From JAPOXR01 sp965219635 (GTDB lineage: Bacteria; Pseudomonadota; Alphaproteobacteria; Rhodobacterales; Rhodobacteraceae): a DNA stretch of 64,000 bases. Within the stretch, counting starts at the first letter, position 1; the number at the start of each line of letters is the position of its first letter. The position numbers were made by a program, and so were the translations under genes. The stretch spans positions 62,001-126,000 of the forward strand of contig OZ244783.1 in the NCBI GenBank assembly GCA_965219635.1. Direction: 5' to 3'. Below are positions 24,064 to 32,455 of the stretch, piece by piece. The notes beneath the pieces were generated by a model. That model was not told the origin of the DNA. It saw only the letters and a program-made list of their open reading frames with translations, and searched no databases.

Positions 24064-26283
24064 GTGCTATCGGTTGCGCGTAATCGCCCGGCCCATCCAG
24101 TCCTGATCTCATGGATCCTGGCTGGATGGGCCGGGTTGTTTATTGTCCCTTGGTACGCCGTAGAGGACGGTTTCTGGTCGCTCGCCTGGCTGTTTGACGG
24201 CTATCCGTTCGATGCGGATTTCGCCCCGGCAGCGTTTCTGGTCGGTCAAGGCGAAAAACTCTGGCTCGCTCCGCTTATCTTGCCGCTGCTTGTTCCGCTG
24301 TTCGTGCTGGGACGTCCAAAATCCGACCCGCTTCACGCACGCGTTCTGATCCTGTCCGGGGCGTTTGGTTTCGGCTGGCTCGTCGCTCAGGGCTTCGGGA
24401 TCGGGATCAGGGGATTCAGCTTCGATTGGCTCAATTCACTGTTCGGAGAGCTTGGCGACCGGCAATTCGGAATGGGCTATGGCGCGATGATAACGGCCAC
24501 AGCCTTTCTGTTTCTTCTCACCCAGGGCATCGCGGCGCGGGGTGCAATCAACGGGGATGTGTTTGTGGTGGGCGCCATAGGCGGCGTCATCGTCATCGTG
24601 ACAGCGTTCGTCTTCCTTCCGATTGCAAAGATGCTCTTCGCAGCTTTCGTCACCGAGGACGGCGCCTATTCGCTTTCAGTTTTTGCCTCCAAATTCTTTG
24701 ATGACCGTCTTTGGGGTCTCGGTTGCCTCTCTGCCGGACGATGCGGGGCTGCCTGGAACTCGCTGTTTCTGGCAATTCTTGTCGGCTTCATTACCACCGC
24801 GCTGGGCCTTTGTTTTGCATTGGCGGTCACGCGTTCAGGCTTCAAGTACAAGCGATTGATGCGCGCCCTGACGGTGCTGCCCATCATCACGCCGCCATTT
24901 GTCATCGGACTGGCGCTCATCCTGCTTCTTGGTCTTTCGGGAACGGTCACGGAGTTCGTTGCCGAACTGTTTGGAATGCAGCCGACCCGGTGGCTATACG
25001 GCTTGCCAGGCATCCTGATTGCCCAGACGCTGGCCTTCACTCCCATCGCCTTTCTTGTGCTGATTGGAGTTGTTGAGGGGGTTTCGGCCTCGATGGAGGA
25101 GGCGGCGCAAACACTGCGCGCCAACCGGTGGCAAACGTTCAAGACGATTTCACTGCCGCTCATGCGGCCTGGACTTGCCAACGCATTCCTGCTTGGCTTC
25201 ATCGAGAGCATGGCCGACTTTGGCAATCCCCTCGTGCTAGGTGGCAATTTCGACGTGCTGTCGACCGAGATCTTCTTTGCGATCGTGGGCGCCCAGTATG
25301 ACCAGGGCCGGGCAGCCGTTCTTGCAATGGTGCTGTTGTTCTTCACTCTCTCGGCATTCTATCTGCAGCGCGCCTGGCTTGGCCGGAAGAGCTATACCAC
25401 CGTGTCGGGCAAGGGTGATGCGGGTTTGCATCCCTTGATGCCGAAGGAGCTTTCCTTGCCGGTGCTCGCAGTAGCTTTGGCCTGGGCGCTGTTTACGGCG
25501 GTCGTCTACGGGACAATCGTCTATGGCAGCGTGGTCGAACTCTGGGGCGTCAACAATTCTCTGACGTTCAAGCACTACGTCACGGCATTCTCCGTGCGGT
25601 TTGCAGAGGAAGGCATTCGCTGGACCGGCGCCGCGTGGGACAGTTTCTGGACCACGATCACGATTGCTGCCATTGCCTCGCCTCTCACCGCAGCAGTCGG
25701 ACTGATAACGGCCTACCTGCTGACGCGACAGAATTTCTCGGGCAGGAACGCGTTCGAGTTCGGTACCATGCTGAGCTTTGCCATTCCCGGAACCGTCATT
25801 GGCGTCAGCTACATTCTCGCCTTCAATGTTCCGCCGATCGAGATCACCGGCACGGGGATCATTCTGGTGGTCAGCTTCATATTCCGAAACATGCCGGTTG
25901 GAATTCGCGCTGGCATCGCGTCCATGAGCCAGATCGACAAATCGCTCGACGAGAGTTCGCTCACGCTGGGCGCAAACACCTGGCAGACTTTCCGGCGCAT
26001 AATTCTGCCATTGCTCAGACCGGCCATCCTGGCCGCCCTGGTCTACAGCTTTGTGCGCGCCATGACCGCAATCTCGGCCGTCATCTTCCTCGTATCTGCG
26101 GAGTATGACATGGCAACCAGCTACATCATCGGCCGCGTCGAGAACAACGATTACGGCCTTGCAATCGCCTATTCCACTACCCTGATATTCGTGATGCTGC
26201 TGGCAGTCGGACTGCTGCAGCTTCTCGTCGGACGGGTGCAAATCGGGCGGAGAAACCCACTGGCAGCCGGAGGACCAACATGA
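24064..26283 (+). CDS. Ferric-iron-type ABC transporter permease (fused two-domain)
   Basis: This 739-residue inner-membrane protein contains two binding-protein-dependent permease domains in one chain, as in AfuB/FbpB. Each half has the EAA-type cytoplasmic loop that docks with the ATPase: EEAAQTLRANRWQTFKTISLPL around residue 345 and DESSLTLGANTWQTFRRIILPL around residue 630. Extra N-terminal membrane helices precede the first domain. It starts with GTG three bases after the binding-protein stop and overlaps the ATPase start by 4 bases. Confidence 0.92.
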   Translation: MLSVARNRPAHPVLISWILAGWAGLFIVPWYAVEDGFWSLAWLFDGYPFDADFAPAAFLVGQGEKLWLAPLILPLLVPLFVLGRPKSDPLHARVLILSGAFGFGWLVAQGFGIGIRGFSFDWLNSLFGELGDRQFGMGYGAMITATAFLFLLTQGIAARGAINGDVFVVGAIGGVIVIVTAFVFLPIAKMLFAAFVTEDGAYSLSVFASKFFDDRLWGLGCLSAGRCGAAWNSLFLAILVGFITTALGLCFALAVTRSGFKYKRLMRALTVLPIITPPFVIGLALILLLGLSGTVTEFVAELFGMQPTRWLYGLPGILIAQTLAFTPIAFLVLIGVVEGVSASMEEAAQTLRANRWQTFKTISLPLMRPGLANAFLLGFIESMADFGNPLVLGGNFDVLSTEIFFAIVGAQYDQGRAAVLAMVLLFFTLSAFYLQRAWLGRKSYTTVSGKGDAGLHPLMPKELSLPVLAVALAWALFTAVVYGTIVYGSVVELWGVNNSLTFKHYVTAFSVRFAEEGIRWTGAAWDSFWTTITIAAIASPLTAAVGLITAYLLTRQNFSGRNAFEFGTMLSFAIPGTVIGVSYILAFNVPPIEITGTGIILVVSFIFRNMPVGIRAGIASMSQIDKSLDESSLTLGANTWQTFRRIILPLLRPAILAALVYSFVRAMTAISAVIFLVSAEYDMATSYIIGRVENNDYGLAIAYSTTLIFVMLLAVGLLQLLVGRVQIGRRNPLAAGGPT

Positions 26284-27356
26284 GTGGCGCGGATCTTGGA
26301 TCGAAGGCAGCTCCCGTGCGTTTCGAAGGAGTTTCGAAGGCCTTCGGAAAGGATGTCGTCGCGGTAGACAACATCGATCTTCACGTCGAGGCCGGCAAGC
26401 TGGTGACACTGCTTGGTCCTTCCGGATGCGGAAAGACAACCACGCTCAGGATGATTGCGGGCCTTGAGATGGCGACATCTGGACGGATCCTGATCGGCGA
26501 GCAAGACGTAACCAAGCTTCCGGCGACCGATCGCGACGTCTCGATGGTCTTCCAGTCATATGCGCTCTTCCCACATATGAGCGTGCTGGAGAATGTTTCA
26601 TATGGGCTGACATTTTCCGGATTCTCGAAGCAGGATGCGAGGGAGCGCGCATTGCAGGGCCTCGATCTCGTTGGCCTCAAGGGGTTTGATGAGCGGCTTC
26701 CCAGCGAACTGTCTGGAGGACAGCAGCAACGGGTCGCAGTCGCCCGCGCACTGGTCCTCGAACCTCAGGTCCTGCTGTTTGATGAACCCTTGTCCAACCT
26801 GGATGCCAAGCTCCGCCGCCAGGTTCGGGAGGACATCCGCGCCATACAGCAGGATCTTGGCCTGACCGTTGTCTATGTTACGCATGACCAGGAAGAAGCC
26901 CTGGCCGTATCCGACGAGATCGTCGTGATGAGGAATGCAGCCATTGCGCAGATTGGGACGCCGCGGCAGTTGTATGACTCTCCCAACGGCCGGTTTGTCT
27001 CCGATTTCATCGGCGAGGCAAATTTGCTCGAATGCCAGATCGTTGCTGTTGTGGACGGCATGGCAACGATCGAGATCGACGGCTATCGCCATGATCTGCC
27101 GTCAAGGGGGCTTTCCGATGGGCCGGCAACGCTGGCTGTCCGGCCGTCACGGCTCGTGATCGGTGAAGCGGACGGGGTGGAGGCCACAGTGATCAAGGCC
27201 ACTTATGTTGGCGACCGCATGGAATATACGCTTGAGGGCAAGTTTGGTCAGGTCTTTGCTGTGCAGGACGATGTAGACAACCCCTTGGATACGGGGTCTT
27301 CAGTTCGTCTGTCATTTGCTGCCAAGGGACCTGTTCTGCTTCCGGACGAGGATTAG
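26280..27356 (+). CDS. ABC transporter ATP-binding protein (ferric/polyamine type)
   Basis: The 358-residue ATPase has Walker A LLGPSGCGKTTTLR near residue 40, Q-loop SMVFQSYALFPHM, signature LSGGQQQRVAVARAL and Walker B LLFDEPLSNLD. A C-terminal TOBE-like extension (after about residue 240) matches the FbpC/PotA subfamily. It energises the permease encoded just upstream, whose stop it overlaps by 4 bases. It completes the three-gene importer operon. Confidence 0.94.
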   Translation: MSGADLGSKAAPVRFEGVSKAFGKDVVAVDNIDLHVEAGKLVTLLGPSGCGKTTTLRMIAGLEMATSGRILIGEQDVTKLPATDRDVSMVFQSYALFPHMSVLENVSYGLTFSGFSKQDARERALQGLDLVGLKGFDERLPSELSGGQQQRVAVARALVLEPQVLLFDEPLSNLDAKLRRQVREDIRAIQQDLGLTVVYVTHDQEEALAVSDEIVVMRNAAIAQIGTPRQLYDSPNGRFVSDFIGEANLLECQIVAVVDGMATIEIDGYRHDLPSRGLSDGPATLAVRPSRLVIGEADGVEATVIKATYVGDRMEYTLEGKFGQVFAVQDDVDNPLDTGSSVRLSFAAKGPVLLPDED

Positions 27357-27509
27357 GCAGCCGGGTGCATTCCGGGTGAAAAGGACCAGTCCCTTCAGGG
27401 AAGCACTTTTCGAGCAGACCCTCAGCGATTGCACTGATGGGTCCTGGACCGATATTGATTTGCCCGGTGATCAGCATTGCCGGAATGTCTGGAAGGGAGG
27501 AGAATGATC

Positions 27510-28067
27510 ATGCCCGACACGGGAACGGTTGACGAATTGAGAGGCACTGAAAGCCCGACTGTTGCGGATGGCAAACGCAACGGTCCGGGACAACCCCTTC
27601 ATAAGGTTCGAACCTGTCTCTGGTTTGCAGATCAGGCACTGCCGGCAGCGGAATTCTATTGCAGTCTGTTACCCGGGAGCCGGATTGAGAAGGTGGCGAA
27701 GTTTCCGGAAGGCCAGGAAATCGCAGAACCGGGTAGCGTCCTGACCGTTGATTTTGTGTTGTGCGGGACGCCCTATCAGGCGCTCAACGGTGGACCTCAC
27801 TACAAGCTGAGTCCCGCGGCATCCGTTTCGGTGCTGACGGACGATCAGGACGAGACCGACAGGCTCTGGAACGCATTGACCGCTGATGGCGGATCAGAAA
27901 TGCCTTGTGGCTGGCTGACAGACAGGTTTGGACTATCCTGGCAAATAACACCAAGACGCTTGCTTGAACTGGTTTCCGGGCCGGCAGCCGAAAAAGTGTG
28001 GCAGGCCATGATGCCCATGACCAGGATCGACATTGCGGCGCTGGAGGCTGCAGCGGAAGCCGGCTGA
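27510..28067 (+). CDS. VOC/PhnB-like (3-dmu-9_3-mt) family protein
   Basis: This protein of about 185 residues has HKVRTCLWFADQALPAAEFY at the start of the domain, the FVLCGTPYQALNGGPHY strand and CGWLTDRFGLSWQITPRRL near the C-terminus. These are hallmarks of the PhnB-like branch of the vicinal-oxygen-chelate superfamily. Members have been linked to glyoxalase-like or resistance functions, but most are uncharacterised. An earlier ATG (27504) sits too close to the GGAGGAG ribosome site, so ATG 27510 is used. It lies 150 bases after the ABC operon. Confidence 0.85.
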   Translation: MPDTGTVDELRGTESPTVADGKRNGPGQPLHKVRTCLWFADQALPAAEFYCSLLPGSRIEKVAKFPEGQEIAEPGSVLTVDFVLCGTPYQALNGGPHYKLSPAASVSVLTDDQDETDRLWNALTADGGSEMPCGWLTDRFGLSWQITPRRLLELVSGPAAEKVWQAMMPMTRIDIAALEAAAEAG

Positions 28068-28135
28068 CCTGTCGAGAGCGATCATTGCAGGCCGTGGCAA
28101 GGGCCCCCCACCGGGTTTCCGCTGGTTGAGTGGTC

Positions 28136-29176
28136 TTACCCAACCAGCTGGGCAAACACCGCGCCGCTCAACACAGCGCCAGCAATTCCAAATCCGAGAT
28201 AGGCTGCGAAAACCTGGCGGTTGACCAATGACCACACGGCGACCATGGCCGGAATTGAACTCACGGCGCCGGCAACCATGAAGGCCATTCCGGCTCCCGT
28301 GCTCATGCCCTGTTCGAGGAGGCCGGCTACCAGAGCCGGGGCTGCATAGCCGTTCAGATAGGCTGGCGCCCCCACCAGTGCTCCGACCACGATCGAAAAG
28401 AAGCCTTCACCGCCGACAATCCCGGCTATGAGCTGCGCCGGGACATAAAGGATGAGGACCGCTTCGATCAGATAGGCGAGCGACAGCCATTTGAGCAGGA
28501 ATGTGGCATTGGTGATCAATTCTGTCCGAAACGTCACAACACGCGGCCGCTCGCGCCAGAACTGCCAGAGCACCGTCTCATTCGAGAATCCGCTACCGGA
28601 TCCGCAACAACCACCTGGCGCGCTGTTGCGCACTGGTGAGGCAAAGACCGGATTTCTTGCCAGCAGGCGTACACCGAAACCTCCGAAAAGGCCGAGAGCG
28701 ACGGCGGCAACCGCCTTGCCGATGGCAAAGTCCCAACCAAGCGCGGCTGCGGTAATCAGCACGGTCGGCGGGTCGATCAGAGGCGAGGATAGCCAGAATG
28801 CCATCACCGCAGAAAGAGGCACGCCCGCCGCAAGCAGCGCGGCAATGAAGGGAATGACCTCGCAGGAGCAGAACGGCGCAAGTCCGCCAAACAGGGCCGC
28901 AAGCACGATCATCCGTGTTTCCTGGCCTTCAAATGCCCGGGCAACGAGGGCGGTCGATCCGGTGGATTTCAGCCCGGAAATCAGCAAGACCGCCAAGGCG
29001 ATGTAGGGAAGGGTGCCTGCCAGGGCGTTTGCGGCCGTACCCAATACGTGCAGGAATTGCTCCGGGTCGAGCACGGCAACTGCGGCGGGAATGGCAAGAA
29101 CCAGCCCCCAGGGCGACTGGAGAAGGTCTCTTCCCGTCTTCAACCAGCCTGTCCTGCCCAGTTCAATGTCTGTCAT
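28136..29176 (-). CDS. UPF0718/ArsP-like permease
   Basis: The 346-residue integral membrane protein has about eight hydrophobic segments. Diagnostic features are GGLAPFCSCEVIPFIAALLAAGVP (about residues 97-120; Cys pair in the membrane), WLSSPLIDPPT, and GAPAYLNGYAAPALVAGL. A loop near residue 190 contains adjacent cysteines (GGCCG). Relatives include ArsP, an efflux permease for organoarsenicals, and YraQ. An ArsR-family repressor lies 33 bases upstream on the same strand, so the pair looks like a metal/metalloid or oxidant-inducible efflux module. The substrate is not determined. Confidence 0.88.
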   Translation of the reverse strand: MTDIELGRTGWLKTGRDLLQSPWGLVLAIPAAVAVLDPEQFLHVLGTAANALAGTLPYIALAVLLISGLKSTGSTALVARAFEGQETRMIVLAALFGGLAPFCSCEVIPFIAALLAAGVPLSAVMAFWLSSPLIDPPTVLITAAALGWDFAIGKAVAAVALGLFGGFGVRLLARNPVFASPVRNSAPGGCCGSGSGFSNETVLWQFWRERPRVVTFRTELITNATFLLKWLSLAYLIEAVLILYVPAQLIAGIVGGEGFFSIVVGALVGAPAYLNGYAAPALVAGLLEQGMSTGAGMAFMVAGAVSSIPAMVAVWSLVNRQVFAAYLGFGIAGAVLSGAVFAQLVG

Positions 29177-29209
29177 TTGCTCCCTTACTCCACTCTATCT
29201 GGCAGTTTT

Positions 29210-29551
29210 TTACCCATCGGTGCGGTTTGGATCATCGATACAACACTCGTCGAGCAGGAATGCCGCAAGGGCTTCGATATGGCCAAAGGCCGCCCGGTTG
29301 ATCACAGCCCGCCCCTGCCGCTCCTGTTCGACCAGGCCTCCGGCCGAAAGAAACCGGAGATGATGAGCGAGGGTCGAGGCTGGCAGGCCCGACCGTTCCT
29401 GTAGCCGGCCCACGGTCAGACCATCTTTGCCGGCCCGGACCAACAGGCGAAGCACTGCCAACCTCGGTTCAGAATCGCATGCGGCAAAACCCCGGGCAGC
29501 GCTTTCAGTATCGACAGGCTCGTTCACAACTGCATCAGAAATTACAACCAT
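29210..29551 (-). CDS. ArsR-family winged-helix repressor
   Basis: The 113-residue regulator has the ArsR recognition region ERSGLPASTLAHHLRFLSAGGLVEQERQG-like, around residues 50-80. There is one cysteine in CDSEPRLAVL and two near the C-terminus (DECCIDD), which could sense metals. It is the first gene of the two-gene operon with the ArsP-like permease and probably represses it. The AT-rich promoter at 29550-29580 includes the imperfect dyad AGTATTATAGTTTTATT. Start ATG 29551 fits the family length. Confidence 0.88.
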   Translation of the reverse strand: MVVISDAVVNEPVDTESAARGFAACDSEPRLAVLRLLVRAGKDGLTVGRLQERSGLPASTLAHHLRFLSAGGLVEQERQGRAVINRAAFGHIEALAAFLLDECCIDDPNRTDG

Positions 29552-29640
29552 AGAACCAGTATTATAGTTTTATTGTCTCCTTGTCAAGACGCGGCCTGTA
29601 GTTGCAGGCTTGAAAGCCGGGTATCTTCGAGGCCGCTGGT

Positions 29641-29994
29641 TTGTCTTGCGGGCTCACAAAGCTGTCACGGGCTTTTGCTTCGAATAACGGTAGTGGGCCG
29701 GAAGGCGTCACAGTTGTTGATCGTTTGGGGCTTCAGGTTCGGGTGACAACGATCGAGCGGACGACCGCCAGTCTCATTGATCGCTACGATCTCGCAGGTG
29801 AAGCGAAGGAACTCTTCAATTCTCTCGACCTGGCTGCATGCGTCGATGCCAGTTCCCTGATCCGGCATGTGCGGACGCTTGACAACGCAACCGCGGCCGG
29901 CGCGCAACGTCTTTCTCCCCGGCCTGGATCGTCGATCAGTCGATATAGACCTCAACTATGCCGGTGCGCGTCAACGTTCGGCGATGGTGGCTGA
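29641..29994 (+). pseudogene. AbiEi-like remnant
   Basis: The core at about 29698-29915 reads VTVVDRLGLQVRVTTIERT, LIDRYDLAGEAKELFNSLDL and LIRHVRTLDNATAAGAQ, the middle-to-C-terminal region of AbiEi-type antitoxin proteins. The N-terminal HTH part and the usual end are missing, and no ribosome site was seen. The frame runs into the transposase fragment encoded on the other strand (29952-30404), so the gene was probably cut by that insertion. Confidence 0.55.
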
Positions 29995-30404
29995 ACGGGC
30001 TGGACGCGCTGTTTGCCGACACGCCTCCAGAGCGTGGGCATCCCGGCCTGCCTGATCACTCTGGCGACGGTGGATGCGCTGACCGGCATATTCTCGTTCC
30101 GGGTCAGATGATGGGCGATGTCAGCAGCCGAGAGGTTTTGTTCGGACCGCAAGGCGATGATCCGTTCATTTCGATCCGGCCCCGGCGGGGGTATACGCCG
30201 TCCGCGCTGGTCGGGCAGGAAGAATGGCTGAACTTCACCATTGACGAAGTCGGCCCGCAATTTCCTGAGGGTCTTTGGAGCATATCCGAAGCGTCTTGCC
30301 ACCTCTGCGATGGAGAGTTCGTCGACGAAGAGCGCCCGCAGCGCCTCGTATTCTCGGTGCGTCCTGTTCTGGGGATTAAGGAAGCGATCTTCGGGATTGG
30401 TCAT
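29952..30404 (-). pseudogene. Transposase N-terminal fragment
   Basis: 150 codons start MTNPEDRFLNPQNRTHREY, then ALRALFVDELSIAEVARRFG, APKTLRKLRADF and SASTVARVIRQAGMPTLWRR: two helix-turn-helix units of a long DDE transposase family that I recall with almost the same N-terminus. The expected catalytic part of several hundred residues is missing; homology stops near WRRVGKQR, at the junction with the AbiEi-like remnant. Confidence 0.65.
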
Positions 30405-30505
30405 CGATGTGCTGGCATGATCGTGTGCAGATGCGGTCTCACTGTGCAGTCAAGGCTATTCGTTCTGGTAGCCGGCAACGCAGGGACTCGGCCAGAAACC
30501 CGGGT

Positions 30506-32398
30506 TCAATCGGCAATGCGCCACTGGACTGGGTATTGTCCAAGGACTTCCTGTACAGAGTCAGTTGCTGCGGAGTCTTCAACGGCAACCACCGCGGTCA
30601 GTCCCTTGTCAGGATCATCGATGACTTCGGTGACCGATGCCTTAAGGCTGTCTGTTGAGAAGTGTTCGTTCAAGATCCTCTGAATCGCCTTTTTCCTCAA
30701 ATCCGGCTTGAAGACTTTGCCAACCGCTGTCTTTGGCAACTCTTCAAGAATTTCCGCGTAGGCCGGCACTGCCGTCCGGTCCTTGATTGCATTCCTGGCA
30801 AATTCCAACATCTCCTCCGCCGTGGCCGAGGCGCCCTGAACCAGTTCAACATAAACGCAGGGGATTTCACCGAGCCGTTGGTCCGGCTGGCCAACTGCGC
30901 CGGCAAACGCCACGGCCTCGTGCCCGGCAAACGCCTCCTCAATCAGTGCCGGATCCACATTGTGTCCGCCCCGGATGATCAGGTCCTTCGCCCGGCCGGT
31001 TATCCAGAGGTAACCGTCTTCGTCGAGCTTGCCGAGGTCGCCGGTGCGCAGCCATTCGCCGTCTGCAACCATTCCCTCGTTTTTGTTCGGGTCAGTATAG
31101 GTGGTTCCGGCGGTCACACCCGGACTTGAGATGCAGATTTCCCCGATCTCGCCAGTTGCGCACTCCCGAACCACATTGCCTTCGGCGTCGCATTCGAGGA
31201 TACGAGCCTTGGTATAGGGGGTCGGCAGACCTGCCGATCCAACCTTGCGTTCACCATGCAACGGATTGGCTGAAACAAGGCAGGTCGCCTCGGTGAGGCC
31301 GTATCCCTCCAGAACCTCCACGCCGGCAGATCCTTCAAACCGCTTGAACAGGTCAAGCGGCATCGGGGCGGAGCCGGTGAATGCCTTTTTGAGGGACGAT
31401 ACATCGGCGTCCACCTGGCGCTGCATGAGCGCCGCGGCAGCCGTTGGCACCATTGCCATGAAGGTGGCGTTCCAGCGTTCAATCAGCTTCCAGAAATTGT
31501 CGAATACGCCGTCGCCCCGGTATCCCGCAGGCGTGGGTAGGACGATGTGGCTGCCGGTCGCCACTGCGGACATCAGGATGGGATAGGCTGCGAAGACATG
31601 GAACAAGGGGAGTGGGCACATCACCACATCATCAGCAGTCAGGCCCACCGCCGATCCTGCCCAGCCGTTATAGATCATTCCGCTTTGGTAGTGCTGGGTC
31701 AGCTTCGGGACGCCGGTAGTTCCGCCAGTGTGGAACATTGCCGCCACTCGGTCGCCATCGCCATCGGCAAAATCCAGCCCGCCTGCATTGTTTCTCTCCA
31801 GCGCCTGATTGAAGTTCTCGACCGGGCGCGTTCCATATCCGGGCGCTTTGGGCCGTACGAGCGGAATAATCCACGACTTCGGCGGGGCAAGATGACGTGT
31901 GAGATCGATTTCGAGAATGTGTTTGACGTCCGGGCAGGACTGAACCGCCTCGCCAGCCAGCTGCGCAACATTCGCCTTGGGAAACGACTTCAGTGTGACA
32001 AGGACTTTCGCCCGCGACATTTGCAGGATCCGGGCGATTTGCCGTGGGTCGAGCAACGGGTTTATGGGGCAAGCGATGCCTGTAATCTTGGCGCCCAGCT
32101 GCGCGATGGCGGTCTCGGTCGAGTTGGGCAGCAACAGTGCCACCACATCCCCTTCGCCAACTCCGAGTGACCGGTACAGGTTGGCGGCCTGCATGACTTT
32201 GCCCCGAAATTCAGACCAGGTGAGAGTTTCTGATTTCGATCCCGGCTCGGATAGCAACTGGAACGACAACGCAGCGCGCGAACCGTGCCGTTCGGCCGTC
32301 TGTTCCAGCAACTGGTGGATCGTTTGAGCAGGCCTTCGATCATTCCAGTGCATTTCGGATTCGACGCGTTCCTTGTCAGCGATTGTGGCAATCTTCAT
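30506..32398 (-). CDS. Acyl-CoA synthetase (AMP-binding family)
   Basis: The 630-residue ANL-superfamily ligase has the P-loop FHTGGTTGVPKL near residue 228, the adenine motif EGYGLTEATC near 363, LRTGDLGKLDEDGYLWI near 450 and the C-terminal catalytic lysine segment PKTAVGKVFKPDLR. It activates a carboxylic acid with ATP to acyl-AMP and then acyl-CoA. Its C-terminus extends about 50 residues past the catalytic lysine, longer than typical short ligases. An inverted repeat lies 31 bases upstream (32429-32451). It is downstream of the ABC exporter on the same strand, separated by about 57 bases. Confidence 0.92.
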   Translation of the reverse strand: MKIATIADKERVESEMHWNDRRPAQTIHQLLEQTAERHGSRAALSFQLLSEPGSKSETLTWSEFRGKVMQAANLYRSLGVGEGDVVALLLPNSTETAIAQLGAKITGIACPINPLLDPRQIARILQMSRAKVLVTLKSFPKANVAQLAGEAVQSCPDVKHILEIDLTRHLAPPKSWIIPLVRPKAPGYGTRPVENFNQALERNNAGGLDFADGDGDRVAAMFHTGGTTGVPKLTQHYQSGMIYNGWAGSAVGLTADDVVMCPLPLFHVFAAYPILMSAVATGSHIVLPTPAGYRGDGVFDNFWKLIERWNATFMAMVPTAAAALMQRQVDADVSSLKKAFTGSAPMPLDLFKRFEGSAGVEVLEGYGLTEATCLVSANPLHGERKVGSAGLPTPYTKARILECDAEGNVVRECATGEIGEICISSPGVTAGTTYTDPNKNEGMVADGEWLRTGDLGKLDEDGYLWITGRAKDLIIRGGHNVDPALIEEAFAGHEAVAFAGAVGQPDQRLGEIPCVYVELVQGASATAEEMLEFARNAIKDRTAVPAYAEILEELPKTAVGKVFKPDLRKKAIQRILNEHFSTDSLKASVTEVIDDPDKGLTAVVAVEDSAATDSVQEVLGQYPVQWRIAD

Positions 32399-32428
32399 CA
32401 GTTTATCCTCCCGGGCGTCCGAGGCGTT

Positions 32429-32451
32429 TGACCCGCATCAAGTTTGGGTCA
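32429..32451. promoter_or_regulatory. Inverted repeat upstream of the acyl-CoA synthetase
   Basis: TGACCC and GGGTCA are perfect 6-bp arms separated by 11 bases, between the ABC exporter stop and the synthetase start. The arm spacing suits a dimeric regulator; no T-run suggests a terminator. It differs from the GTAACC/GGTTAC operators. Confidence 0.45.
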
Positions 32452-32455
32452 TTCA

